In this document: positions 56,389 through 64,000 of the stretch, in pieces | How positions within the stretch are numbered: the stretch's first letter is position 1 | Layout: every line of letters begins with the position of its first letter | DNA from: Modestobacter sp. VKM Ac-2986 | Lineage (GTDB): Bacteria > Actinomycetota > Actinomycetes > Mycobacteriales > Geodermatophilaceae | NCBI RefSeq assembly: GCF_026967795.1 | Contig: NZ_JAPVBH010000006.1 | Coordinates: 1-64,000 of the forward strand | Length of the DNA stretch: 64,000 nt | Direction of reading: 5' to 3' | Program-made: the position numbers and the translations under genes | The notes under the pieces: generated by a model | The model's input: the letters and a program-made list of their open reading frames with translations, nothing else | What the model was told of the DNA's origin: nothing | The model's database searches: none

Positions 56389-57251
56389 GGGCGGAGCACC
56401 TCGCGGACCCGCTGGAAGGCCGCCGACAGCTGGGCGTCGACGCGCTGGGTGCCGGCCTCGGCCAGGGCCCCGGCGCGCTCGACGGTCTCGTCGCCGACCA
56501 CGGTGACCGACCCGGGCAGCGAGGCGAGCGCCTCGGCGGGGACCTCGGCGAGGTCGTCGGGGTGCAGCCGCACGCGGACCGGGACGTCGGTGGGACAGAG
56601 GACGAGGGCGCGGCGGACGGCGTCCATGCCGGCGCTGTCGGCGAGGGCGACCTCGCGGCCGAGCAGGTCGCCGACGAGCAGCACGACCATGTCCAGCACG
56701 TCCTCGCGCAGCTGGTCGACGACGGGCACGGCGGTGGCGTCGAGGCGTTCGACCGCAGCGCCCATCGCGGCGGTGGCCGAGGCCAGCCGCCGCTCCCAGC
56801 GGGCCTGCACCGCGGCGAGCCGCTCCTCGGCGGCCTGCTCGGCGGCGCGGACCACGGCCTCGGCGGCGACCAGGCCCTCGGCGTGGCCGGCGGCCCAGCC
56901 GGCGCGGCGGGCCTCCTCGCGCAGCTTGGCCAGCTGCTCGGCGTAGACCTCGCCCAGCCGCAGCCCGACCCGGGTGGTGGAGGCGGCGTCGGCGCGGGCG
57001 GCGGCGTCGGGGACCGGGACCGGGGCGACCCGGACCGGCGGGACGGGCGCCCGGGGCGCGGTGACCGGGGGGACCTCGTCGCGGGGGGCCGGCACCGGCT
57101 CGGCGGTCGGGGCCTGCGGGGCGGCGCCGTCGGTCGCGCCCCGGGGGCCCGAGCGCCGTCCCCACGTCGGGGCGCCCTGCGCCCGCTGGTACGGGACGGC
57201 GTCGGCGGCCGAGGCCCCGCGCAGGAGCAACGTCTCACGCGACGAAGTCAT
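56385..57251 (-). CDS. fliH: Flagellar export regulator FliH
   Basis: 288 aa from ATG 57251, overlapping the fliG end. Pro/Ala-rich N-terminal ~95 residues, then a Glu/Ala coiled coil (EEARRAGWAAGHAEGLVAAEA) and a C-terminal FliH domain with LHPDDLAEVP. Inhibits and localises FliI. Longer than many FliH because of the linker. Confidence 0.88.
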   Translation of the reverse strand: MTSSRETLLLRGASAADAVPYQRAQGAPTWGRRSGPRGATDGAAPQAPTAEPVPAPRDEVPPVTAPRAPVPPVRVAPVPVPDAAARADAASTTRVGLRLGEVYAEQLAKLREEARRAGWAAGHAEGLVAAEAVVRAAEQAAEERLAAVQARWERRLASATAAMGAAVERLDATAVPVVDQLREDVLDMVVLLVGDLLGREVALADSAGMDAVRRALVLCPTDVPVRVRLHPDDLAEVPAEALASLPGSVTVVGDETVERAGALAEAGTQRVDAQLSAAFQRVREVLRP

Positions 57252-58302
57252 CGTCCCCGCCACGCGAGATGGTCAGCACGCCCTGCTCCTCGAGCACGCG
57301 GATGACCGCGACGATCTTGGCCTGGGCCTCCTCGACGGTGCGGGTGCGCACCGGGCCGAGCAGCTCGATCTCCTCCAGGAGGTTCTCCCCGGCACGCTCG
57401 GAGAGGTTGCGGACCACCTTGTCCCGGACGTCCTGCTTGACGCCCTTGAGCGCGGTGGCCAGGTCGTTGGCCTCGACGTCGCGCAGCACCAGCTGCAGCG
57501 ACCGGTCGTCGATCGTGACGATGTCCTCGAAGACGAACATCTGCGAGCGGATCCGCTCGGCGAGCTCGGGGTCGCTCTTCTCCAGCCACTCCAGGATCGA
57601 GCGCTCGGTGGGCCGGGAGGAGCGGTTGATGATCTCGACCAGGGTCTCCACGCCGCCGACGGTGGCCATGTCCTGGTAGGCCAGCAGCGACCCCATCCGG
57701 CGGCCGAGCTCCTCCTCGACCATCCGGACCATCTCCGGGGCGGTGCGGTCCATCATCGCGATCCGGTAGGCGACGTCGGCCTGCTGGTCCGGCGGGAAGC
57801 CCGACAGCACCTCGGCCGACTGCGGCGCGGGCAGGTGGGCGAGCACGAGGGCGACCACCTGCGGGTGCTCGTCCTTGAGGAAGGTGACCAGCTGCCGCAC
57901 GTCGCTGTTGCGCAGCGATGCGAAGGGCAGCTCGGTGTAGACGACGTTGAGCCGGGACAGGATGCCGTCGGCCCGCTCCTCGCCGAGCCCGGCTGCGAGG
58001 ACCTCGCGGGCGAACTCCACGCCGCCGGTGCCCACGAAGCGCCGGGCGTTCATCAGCGTGTGGAACTCGGTGAGGACGTCGTCGACGTCGGCGCCGTCCA
58101 CGCCCTGCAGCCGCATGAGCTCACCGGTCAGCTGCTCGACCTCGGAGGGGCGCAGCTGCGCCAGGACGGCGCCGGCCTCCTCCTTGGACAGCTGGGCGAG
58201 GAACACCGCTGCCTTGCGCAGCCCGGGCAGTTCCCTGCGGGGGACCGCGATCTGGGCGGTCGCCGGCATCCCGACGAGCTGTTCGACGCTGGCGATGCTC
58301 AT
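57235..58302 (-). CDS. fliG: Flagellar motor switch protein FliG
   Basis: Rotor protein that takes torque from MotA. 355 aa: N domain (KAAVFLAQLSKEEAGAVLAQL), middle domain with the EHPQVVALVLAHL motif (~residue 130), and the C-terminal torque helix region with FVFEDIVTIDDRSLQLVLRDVEANDLA. ATG 58302 overlaps the stop of the repeat-encoded small ORF. Confidence 0.97.
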   Translation of the reverse strand: MSIASVEQLVGMPATAQIAVPRRELPGLRKAAVFLAQLSKEEAGAVLAQLRPSEVEQLTGELMRLQGVDGADVDDVLTEFHTLMNARRFVGTGGVEFAREVLAAGLGEERADGILSRLNVVYTELPFASLRNSDVRQLVTFLKDEHPQVVALVLAHLPAPQSAEVLSGFPPDQQADVAYRIAMMDRTAPEMVRMVEEELGRRMGSLLAYQDMATVGGVETLVEIINRSSRPTERSILEWLEKSDPELAERIRSQMFVFEDIVTIDDRSLQLVLRDVEANDLATALKGVKQDVRDKVVRNLSERAGENLLEEIELLGPVRTRTVEEAQAKIVAVIRVLEEQGVLTISRGGDDDFVA

Positions 58303-58388
58303 GGCCGGACCCCGCGCTCGTTCCGCTCCTCGGTCGCTGGCGCTCCCTGCGATGCTCGCTCACGCGGTGTCGTCCCGGCGATGCTCAC
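58299..58388 (-). CDS. 29-aa ORF before fliG carrying the 46-bp repeat
   Basis: GTG 58388 has a perfect AGGAGG 8 nt upstream. It reads MSIAGTTPRERASQGAPATE and on to ERNERGVRP, with TGA overlapping the fliG start by ATGA. The first four residues are the same as FliG (MSIA), so the strong ribosome site may be the original fliG start from which the repeat insertion moved fliG away. Core peptide identical to that before fliO. Confidence 0.5.
   Translation of the reverse strand: MSIAGTTPRERASQGAPATEERNERGVRP
58316..58361 (-). repeat. 46-bp exact repeat, copy 2 (before fliG)
   Basis: Identical over 46 bases to 45819-45864 and in the same orientation. It ends 13 nt before the fliG start codon, exactly the distance seen before fliO. 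Confidence 0.9.
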
Positions 58389-58447
58389 TGCTCAGTCCTC
58401 CTGTCACCGGACGCGTTCGGCGTCCCCTTCTTCCATCGGCAGTCCGG

Positions 58448-58491
58448 GACGCCGACGGGCCGGGTCCGGTCGGACCCGGCCCGTCGGCGTC
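58448..58491 (-). terminator. Perfect 21-bp hairpin between fliF and fliG
   Basis: Two 21-nt arms (58448-58468 and 58471-58491) are exact complements around a 2-nt centre, 6 nt after the fliF stop. No T-tract. It would be expected to reduce transcription into fliG. Confidence 0.75.
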
Positions 58492-58497
58492 GCGGTG

Positions 58498-60054
58498 TCA
58501 CCTCGACTCGGCGAACCAGCCGCGCAGCATGGTGGCGACCTCGTCGGGACGGTCGCTGACCATCTCGGAGATCTCGCCGCGGACCTTCTCCCGCTGCGCG
58601 TTGGCCAGCTGGGCCGCGCGGTCGTCGAGCTCGGGGTCGCGGATGCTCTCGACCTGGATGCGCTCGTAGTCCAGGGGCTCGTCCTCGAGCTCCTCGTACT
58701 CCTCGCGGTTGCGCCGCGAGCGGAGCCAGACGACCAGCACCAGCAGGGCGATGCCCAGCGCGATGCCGCCGGTCTTGATCATCGACCACATCTGGGCGGC
58801 TTCCTCGGCCTCCCGCTCGGCGGCGAGGTCGGCGGCGGCCTGCTCGGCGGCGGAGGTGTCGAAGGCCATCGTGGCCACCGTGATCGCGTCGCCGCGGGCG
58901 ATGTCCAGCCCGATGGCGGTGCTCACCAGGTCCTGCACCTGCTGCTGGTTCAGCCCGCCGGCCGCGGCGGAGTCCATGGCCACCGAGACGGTCAGCCGCT
59001 GCACGTCGCCGGGGGCGTTCTGCACCGTCTCCACCGTCTTGTCGACGGGGTTGTTCGTGGTGGTCGACTCCTTGTTGTAGGCGGAGTCGCCGCCGGGGGT
59101 GCCGGCCGTGTCCTCGGCGCCCAGCACGCCACCGACGGCACCGGCGGTGCCGGTGTACTCCTCGGTGGTGCGGGTCTCCGACGTGGGCACGTTGGCCGGG
59201 TTGTACTGGTAGCTCTCCTTGGTGGTGTCCCGCTTGGAGAAGTCCAGGTCGGCCCGGACGGAGACCACCGACCTCCCCGGCCCGGCGACCCGGTCCAGGA
59301 TCTGCTGGGCGTTGGCCGCCAGCCGGGCCTCGTAGCCCTGCTCGGCCTCGGCCTGGGCGTCGCCCCCGCCACCGGTCACGCCCTCGCCGGCGGCCGACAG
59401 CACGGCTCCTGTGGAGTCCGCGACGGTGACCGCGTCCGGGGCCATGCCCTGGATGCTGGAGGAGACCAGGTGGGTGACGGCGGTGATCTGCTCGCCGCCC
59501 AGCTCCGCGCCCGGAGCCAGGTCCAGCAGCACCGAGGCGGTGGGCTCGCCCTCGTCGGTGGCGAAGACGTCGTCCTTGGGCATCGCGACGTGCACGACCG
59601 CGGACCGCACGCCGTCCAGCGCCTTGAGGGTGGTCGACAGCTCGCCCTCCAGCGCCCGCTGGTAGCTCACCTGCTGCTGGAACTCGCTGGTGGTGATGCC
59701 CTGCTTGTCCAGCAGCGCGTACCCGGTCTCGTTGCCCTCGGGCAGGCCCTTCCCGCTCATCGCCAGGCGCAGGTCGTACACCGCGTCCTGGGCGACCATG
59801 ATCGTCCCGCCCCCGTCGGCCAGCTGGTAGGGCACGCCCTGGGCGGTGAGCTCCTCGACGATCGCCGAGGCGTCGGCCGAGGCCAGGTTGCTGAACAGCG
59901 GCGACAGGGTCGGCGCGGTGATCCAGCGCGTGAAGACAAAGCCGCCGAGCAGCAGACCGGCCAGCAGCAGGCCGATCACGATCTTCTGCCCGACGCTGAT
60001 CGTCGACAGCAGCGTCTTGACCCGGTTCAGCGGGCCGGCGAGGGCGGGGGGCAT
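58498..60054 (-). CDS. fliF: Flagellar MS-ring protein FliF
   Basis: 518 aa. Two helices anchor it: VIGLLLAGLLLGGFVFTRW near the N-terminus and GGIALGIALLVLVVWLRSRR near residue 425. The ring-building region between has YQRALEGELSTTLKALDGVRSAVVHVAMP. The charged C-terminal tail binds FliG. Overlaps the fliE stop by one base. Confidence 0.97.
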   Translation of the reverse strand: MPPALAGPLNRVKTLLSTISVGQKIVIGLLLAGLLLGGFVFTRWITAPTLSPLFSNLASADASAIVEELTAQGVPYQLADGGGTIMVAQDAVYDLRLAMSGKGLPEGNETGYALLDKQGITTSEFQQQVSYQRALEGELSTTLKALDGVRSAVVHVAMPKDDVFATDEGEPTASVLLDLAPGAELGGEQITAVTHLVSSSIQGMAPDAVTVADSTGAVLSAAGEGVTGGGGDAQAEAEQGYEARLAANAQQILDRVAGPGRSVVSVRADLDFSKRDTTKESYQYNPANVPTSETRTTEEYTGTAGAVGGVLGAEDTAGTPGGDSAYNKESTTTNNPVDKTVETVQNAPGDVQRLTVSVAMDSAAAGGLNQQQVQDLVSTAIGLDIARGDAITVATMAFDTSAAEQAAADLAAEREAEEAAQMWSMIKTGGIALGIALLVLVVWLRSRRNREEYEELEDEPLDYERIQVESIRDPELDDRAAQLANAQREKVRGEISEMVSDRPDEVATMLRGWFAESR

Positions 60055-60395
60055 CAGACCGGCATCCTCATGATCTCGGTGAAGGCGGCGACGGCGGAGT
60101 TCTTCAGCGTGACCACGGTGTCGGTGGCCAGGCGGGCCTCGGTGCTGGCGATCATGTAGTCGTGGGCGTCGCGCAGGTCGCCGGTGGCCGCCTTCAGCGC
60201 CAGGCTGTCCACGTTGCCCTGGACGGCGTTGAGCTGGTCGATCTGGCCGGTCAGGACGTCGGCGAACCCGCCGTCGCCGACGGCGGAGGTCGCCGACGGG
60301 CTCATCGAGACGCCGGAGACACCGGACGTCCCGTCGATGTTCGGCGTGGGCATCCCGGCGGTGAACGCGGAGATGGCGGAGATCGGCGAGGTCAT
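60054..60395 (-). CDS. fliE: Flagellar hook-basal body protein FliE
   Basis: 113 aa; residues ~50-113 carry the FliE helices NAVQGNVDSLALKAATGDLRD and MIASTEARLATDTVVTLKNSAVAAFTEIMRMPV, joining the MS ring to the rod. Located between flgC and fliF as usual. Confidence 0.95.
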   Translation of the reverse strand: MTSPISAISAFTAGMPTPNIDGTSGVSGVSMSPSATSAVGDGGFADVLTGQIDQLNAVQGNVDSLALKAATGDLRDAHDYMIASTEARLATDTVVTLKNSAVAAFTEIMRMPV

Positions 60396-60397
60396 GG

Positions 60398-60802
60398 TCA
60401 GCCCTTCCCGAGCTGCAGGGCCATCTGATAGGCCTCGGTGGCGCTCTTGATGGTGGCGAGGTTCGCCTGGTAGCCGCGCTGGGCCATGAGGAGCTGGGTC
60501 ATCTGGTCGCCGAGGTCGATGTCGGGGCGGCGGACGTAGCCCTCGGCGTCGGCCAGCGGGTTGCCCGGCTCGTAGACCATCCGGCCCTCGGCCGAGCCCA
60601 GCTCGGTGCGCGCGACGCGGACGCCGCCCTCACCGGAGCCGTAGTCGACCGCCTGGGCGACGACCATCCGCTCCTGGAAGGCGTCCTCGCCGGCCGGGTT
60701 GACGGTGTTGATGTTGGCGATGTTGTCCGAGACGGCGTCCATCCACTTGCGGTGGACGAACAGCGAGGACCCGGCGATGCCCAGGGTGTCGAAGGCGGCC
60801 AC
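60398..60802 (-). CDS. flgC: Flagellar rod protein FlgC
   Basis: 134 aa. AFDTLGIAGSSLFVHRKWMDAVSDNIANINTV and the C-terminal MTQLLMAQRGYQANLATIKSATEAYQMAL mark a rod protein of proper FlgC length. It is 1 nt from flgB. Confidence 0.96.
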   Translation of the reverse strand: MAAFDTLGIAGSSLFVHRKWMDAVSDNIANINTVNPAGEDAFQERMVVAQAVDYGSGEGGVRVARTELGSAEGRMVYEPGNPLADAEGYVRRPDIDLGDQMTQLLMAQRGYQANLATIKSATEAYQMALQLGKG

Positions 60803-60803
60803 G

Positions 60804-61154
60804 TCACTGCGTCCGGAGTGCGGAGCGGAGGAGGGCGTACTTGCCGTCGAGGGCGCTGATCGACAGCTGGTAGCGCAGGCCGGTCTCGGTGGCGATCACC
60901 GTCTCGGTGTCCAGGTTGACGTTGTTGCCGTCGGTGCGGGTCGGGTCCAGCGAACGGCTCGTCATCGACCGGCCGACCACGGGGGTCTCGCCGTTGGCGA
61001 TCTCGTTCTGCAGGGCCGACTCGAAGTCCACCCGGCCGGCCAGGAAGCCCGGCGTCTGGACGTTGGCGATGTTGTCGGCGGTGACGCGCTGACGCTGCTG
61101 GAGTCCGGTCAGGGACGCGTGCAGCGCGGTCATGGTCGAGTCGGTGATGATCAC
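60804..61154 (-). CDS. flgB: Flagellar rod protein FlgB
   Basis: 116 aa from GTG 61154; an ATG at 61133 is also possible and longer readings enter the promoter region. LHASLTGLQQRQRVTADNIANVQTPGFLAGRVDFE is the rod N-terminus and NVNLDTETVIATETGLRYQLSISAL the conserved C-terminal part. First gene of the flgB-flgE operon. Confidence 0.93.
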   Translation of the reverse strand: MIITDSTMTALHASLTGLQQRQRVTADNIANVQTPGFLAGRVDFESALQNEIANGETPVVGRSMTSRSLDPTRTDGNNVNLDTETVIATETGLRYQLSISALDGKYALLRSALRTQ

Positions 61155-61311
61155 CGGACGCTCGGCAGGGAGCGACGGAGCACGGGGTTCCTCCGGGTAC
61201 GGCGGGACGCGCGCCCAGGGGGTCCTGGGAGCGAGGGGCCGCCGATCCGTGGCGAATGGTGCGTTCCGTGCTCCTGCCTTCTCGGCAGGGCGGGCGCCGA
61301 TCATGACCACA

Positions 61312-61329
61312 TGCACCCGATCGGATGCA
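61312..61329. promoter_or_regulatory. Near-palindromic TGCA-rich site upstream of flgB
   Basis: The 18-nt palindrome TGCACCCGATCGGATGCA (one mismatch) is followed by further TGCA repeats to 61345. It lies ~160 bp before flgB, upstream of its operon and after a terminator, so it may be an operator. Confidence 0.4.
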
Positions 61330-61349
61330 TGCAGTCACACAATGCACAC

Positions 61350-61389
61350 GTCCCCCGGGGCCAAAGTCGCGCTTTTGGCCCCGGGGGAC
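61350..61389 (-). terminator. Terminator after the fliD-fliS-fliT unit
   Basis: Perfect 16-bp stem (61350-61365 with 61374-61389) and 8-nt loop, ending in GGGCCAAA/TTTGGCCC. It separates the fliDST unit from the flgB operon on the transcribed strand. Confidence 0.85.
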
Positions 61390-61416
61390 GGGGGAGTGCG
61401 GTGGGGCTGGTGGGAG

Positions 61417-61791
61417 CTACAGGGCCCGGTCGATGAAGGAGGCGACGGGGCGGGTCGGTGCGTAGGACATCCGGGCGGCCACGTCACGCTGCTTCTGCGA
61501 CTGGGTGATCCGCTCGACCAGGGCCTCGGCGACGGCCAGCTGGTGCTGGAGCAGCCGGGCAGCGCGCTCGCGCAGGTCGTCGGGCAGCGGGCCCAGGTTG
61601 CTCGGGGGGATCCAGTCGGTGGACCGGCGACCCCAGGCGGCGATCTCGTCGGCCCGGCCGCGGGCCAGGGTCGCCTCGGCCTCGAAGACGTCGCCCTCGA
61701 GCGCGTCGAGGACGGCCGGCCAGTTCCGCGCCCCACCGTGGGCGACGGGGGAGTCCCCGACCCGGTTGCGGGAGGCGTGGCCGGCGGTCAT
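61417..61791 (-). CDS. FliT-like small flagellar protein
   Basis: 124 aa, mostly helical (ALEGDVFEAEATLARGRADE, AARLLQHQLAVAEALVERIT). ATG 61791 overlaps the fliS stop by ATGA. The position after fliD and fliS is that of the chaperone FliT; sequence support beyond this is weak, so the name is tentative. Confidence 0.65.
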   Translation of the reverse strand: MTAGHASRNRVGDSPVAHGGARNWPAVLDALEGDVFEAEATLARGRADEIAAWGRRSTDWIPPSNLGPLPDDLRERAARLLQHQLAVAEALVERITQSQKQRDVAARMSYAPTRPVASFIDRAL

Positions 61792-62174
61792 GCGGGGCTC
61801 GAGGCGAGGGAGGCCGCGGCCTCCCGCCACGCGTCGCGCAGCGGCTCGACGATCTTGCGGCAGTCACCCACGCGGCGCAGGTCGCCCTTGACGTTGGCGC
61901 GTACCAGCTCGCCGTGCAGCCAGGTGTAGAGCGCGGACAGGCGGGGACCGCCCTCCCACGACTCGACCTGCAGGCTGGACTGGAGCTCCAGCACGATGTC
62001 CTGGGCGTGCTGGAGCAGGTTGTTGGCCTGCTCGCGGTCGCCGGTGGTCAGTGCCGACTCGGCCCGCTCGAGGTCCAGGGCGAGCCGGTCGTAGAGCATC
62101 ACCAGCAGGCGCTGGGGCGAGGCGGTGCTGACGGCATCGCCGAGGTAGCGGTTCCGCAGGGTGGCGGCACTCAT
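61788..62174 (-). CDS. fliS: Flagellin export chaperone FliS
   Basis: 128 aa; ATG 62174 with GGAGG 7 nt upstream. YLGDAVSTASPQRLLVMLYDRLALDLERAE is the FliS helix signature. Prevents premature flagellin polymerisation. Confidence 0.93.
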   Translation of the reverse strand: MSAATLRNRYLGDAVSTASPQRLLVMLYDRLALDLERAESALTTGDREQANNLLQHAQDIVLELQSSLQVESWEGGPRLSALYTWLHGELVRANVKGDLRRVGDCRKIVEPLRDAWREAAASLASSPA

Positions 62175-62200
62175 CGGGTTTCCTCCGGGGGAGCGGTGGG

Positions 62201-63589
62201 TCAGGAGCTCTTCGACAGGGACGCGAGCTGGGAGGACAGCCAGGACGACTTGCTCTGCAGCGTGCCCAGGGCGGTCTCCATGGCGGTGAACCGTGCGGTG
62301 ATGCTGGCCTCGCGGAGCTCCAGCCGACGGTCCCAGTCCGAGATCTGGCCGGTCAGGCCGGCGGCCCGCTCGTCCTCGCCCTTGGCCCGCAGGGTCAGGA
62401 TGCCGGTCGTGGTGTTGCTCGCCTGCTTGGACAGCTCGAGCAGCCGCTGGGCGACGCCCTGGACGGCGACGGTGTCGTCGGCGTCCCCGGTCGTCCCGTT
62501 CGGCCCGGCGGTGGCGTCGGTCCCGTTGACCAGGGCCTGCACCTTCGCCGGGTCGGCGGCGAGCGCGGCGGTGAACTTCGCGGAGTCGAAGGCGAGCTTG
62601 CCGTCGCGGGTCAGCGAGATGCCCACGGTGGAGGCCGAGGCGCCGCCGATGGACGTGGAGATGGTCGACAGGACCGAGCTGGTCAGCGAGCGCAGCGTGC
62701 TGTCGCCCTTGAGCGCGGCCTTGCTGCCCGCGGCGGTGTCGGTCTGGGTGGCGATCGCGGACAGCACCCCGTTGGCGGCGTCGACGAGCGCCTTCACCTT
62801 GTCGGCGACGGCGCTCGGGTCGCTGGCGACGCCGACGGTGACCGTCGAGCCGTCGACCTTGGCGGCGGTGATGGTCACACCGGGCAGCAGGTCGGTGAAC
62901 ACGTTGCTGGTGGAGCTGGCCGTCAGGCCGCTGCCCAGCGTGAGCTGGGCGTTGCGCCCCTGGTCGTTGAGCAGGAACCCCGTGGCGGGCCCGGAGCCGG
63001 TGACGTCGAAGGCGCCCGCGGCGCCGCCGGTGCTGGCGGTGAGCTGCAGCCGGAACTCGTTCGCCCCCAGCTGGACGACCGACGCGGTGACGCCGGCCTT
63101 CGCGCCGTTGATGGCGGACGCGGCATCGGCGAGCGTGGCGCCGGCGGGGACGGCGATCGAGGTGGCGGCCTGGGTGGCGGAGTTGGTGACGGTCATCGAC
63201 CACGCGGAGCCGTCGGCGGTGGCCGAGGCGGTCCGGGAGCTCCACTGGCTGCCGCTGACCATGCTGTGCGTGCCGGCGAGCGAGCTGACCGTGAAGGTGA
63301 TGGACGAGCCCGGCGTGGCGGTGGTCCCGGCGGTCGCGACGACGTCGGGGCTGGAGCTGCTCGCCTTCGCGGCGGCGAAGGTGGCCGACCTGGTCATGGC
63401 CTCGGCTGCGCTGCGCAGCGCGTCGAACTTGGTGTTGACGGCGCGGTAGGCGGCGGCGTCGGCCTTGACGTCGACCAGCTTGTTCTGCAGCAGCTTCTGC
63501 GGGTTCGCCTCGATCTGCATCAGCTGGCTGATCATCGTGTCGTAGTTGATGCCCGAGATCAGGCCCGTGCTCACGCTCATGCCGGCCAT
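62201..63589 (-). CDS. fliD: Flagellar filament cap protein FliD
   Basis: 462 aa. STGLISGINYDTMISQLMQIEANPQKLLQNKL is the coiled N-terminal segment; a Thr/Ala/Val-rich middle (residues ~90-330) is followed by the C-terminal helices (ITARFTAMETALGTLQSKSSWLSSQLASLS). Caps the growing filament and folds flagellin. Lies after a terminator downstream of flagellin. Confidence 0.93.
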   Translation of the reverse strand: MAGMSVSTGLISGINYDTMISQLMQIEANPQKLLQNKLVDVKADAAAYRAVNTKFDALRSAAEAMTRSATFAAAKASSSSPDVVATAGTTATPGSSITFTVSSLAGTHSMVSGSQWSSRTASATADGSAWSMTVTNSATQAATSIAVPAGATLADAASAINGAKAGVTASVVQLGANEFRLQLTASTGGAAGAFDVTGSGPATGFLLNDQGRNAQLTLGSGLTASSTSNVFTDLLPGVTITAAKVDGSTVTVGVASDPSAVADKVKALVDAANGVLSAIATQTDTAAGSKAALKGDSTLRSLTSSVLSTISTSIGGASASTVGISLTRDGKLAFDSAKFTAALAADPAKVQALVNGTDATAGPNGTTGDADDTVAVQGVAQRLLELSKQASNTTTGILTLRAKGEDERAAGLTGQISDWDRRLELREASITARFTAMETALGTLQSKSSWLSSQLASLSKSS

Positions 63590-63648
63590 GTCGGTTCCTC
63601 TGCTCTCGGGCTCGCGGTGGTGACCTGCGGTGGGGGGGAGGACGCCGA

Positions 63649-63680
63649 TGAGGGGGGAGGCCGTGGGGCCTCCCCCCTCA
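63649..63680 (-). terminator. Terminator after flagellin
   Basis: Perfect 14-bp stem (63649-63662 with 63667-63680), loop GTGG, downstream of the flagellin gene on the transcribed strand. Confidence 0.85.
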
Positions 63681-63709
63681 CCGGGTGGTGCTCAGGTGGT
63701 GCGGGTCGA

Positions 63710-64000
63710 TCAGCCGCGCAGGAGGGAGAGCAGACCCTGCGTGGACTGGTTCGCCTGGGCCAGCATGGCCGTGCCGGCCTGGCTCAGGATCTGGGTCCGG
63801 GAGAAGTTGGTCATCTCCTGGGCCATGTCGGTGTCGCGGATGCGGCTCTCCGACGCAGACAGGTTCTCGACCGTGGCGTTCAGGTTGTTGATCTTGTGCT
63901 CGAGGCGGTTCTGGGTGGCACCCAGCTTGGCGCGCTCGGTGGAGACGGTGCCGATGGCGGTGTTCACGGCGGTGATGGCCGCCGAGGCGCCGGCGGCGGT
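63710..64000 (-). CDS. fliC: Flagellin, C-terminal part (cut by window edge)
   Basis: At least 96 codons are present; the 5' part lies beyond the right edge. NRLEHKINNLNATVENLSAS, ESRIRDTDMAQEMTNFSR and the final AMLAQANQSTQGLLSLLRG are the conserved D0/D1 helices that pack the filament core. Being next to fliD fits a filament operon. Number of flagellin copies cannot be seen. Confidence 0.93.
   Translation of the reverse strand, partial: TAAGASAAITAVNTAIGTVSTERAKLGATQNRLEHKINNLNATVENLSASESRIRDTDMAQEMTNFSRTQILSQAGTAMLAQANQSTQGLLSLLRG

Noticed and set aside
58121-58363. 80-codon minus-strand ORF beginning at another GTG in the 46-bp repeat
   Set aside because: Reads out of frame through the start of fliG; the frame shared by both repeat copies is a different one.

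Overview
The window is very GC-rich, gene-dense DNA from a motile, mycothiol-producing actinobacterium. Gene content and order suggest a member of the Geodermatophilaceae (Blastococcus/Modestobacter/Geodermatophilus type). This assignment is an inference from synteny, GTG-start usage, mycothiol genes and flagellar genes together; no rRNA is present.

Left part (about 1-36.4 kb): a chromosomal housekeeping segment. It keeps much of the order known from Mycobacterium: mfd end, mazG, eno, ftsB, DUF501, ppx, and later greA, mca, a small Rv1083-like membrane protein, hemolysin III, short Z-isoprenyl diphosphate synthase and PIN-PhoH. Interspersed are a GH16 glucanase, a MscS channel, a type-5 uracil-DNA glycosylase followed by a tRNA with a UAA anticodon, a Bax-inhibitor-like protein, an SGNH hydrolase, a DUF2252 protein, a MoxR/VWA pair, ilvA, two DrrAB-like ABC exporters, M3 and DUF885-like peptidases, a MenJ-like reductase and an AbiEi/DUF559 nuclease-like gene. 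Many of these genes have an nAnnnT -10-like hexamer only 6-7 nt before the start codon, as expected for leaderless transcripts.

Right part (about 36.4-64 kb): a nearly complete flagellar locus, all on the minus strand. In transcription order it runs: flagellin (cut by the window edge), fliD, fliS, fliT-like, then flgB, flgC, fliE, fliF, (small ORF) fliG, fliH, fliI, fliJ, a P60/lytic transglycosylase, fliK, flgD, flgE, then flbD, motA, motB, fliL, then fliM, fliN, (small ORF) fliO, fliP, fliQ, fliR, flhB, flhA, an flhF-like gene and a small membrane protein. Strong hairpins divide it into several transcription units. flgK/L, fliA, csrA/fliW, flhG, flgF/flgG and chemotaxis genes are not visible and may lie past the right edge or elsewhere.

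The most unusual items are: (1) an exact 46-bp repeat placed 13 nt upstream of both fliO and fliG, which in both places encodes the same core peptide inside a tiny ORF overlapping the downstream start; (2) an FlhF-like protein that has lost its P-loop and gained about 400 residues of EAARx pentapeptide repeats; (3) a tiny ORF overlapping the phoH start, matching the PhoAT-PhoH2 arrangement; (4) two 69-bp direct repeats that exactly bracket the AbiEi/DUF559 gene; (5) a family of intergenic hairpin repeats; (6) a class-I-shaped tRNA with a leucine UAA anticodon overlapping the end of the uracil-DNA glycosylase gene.
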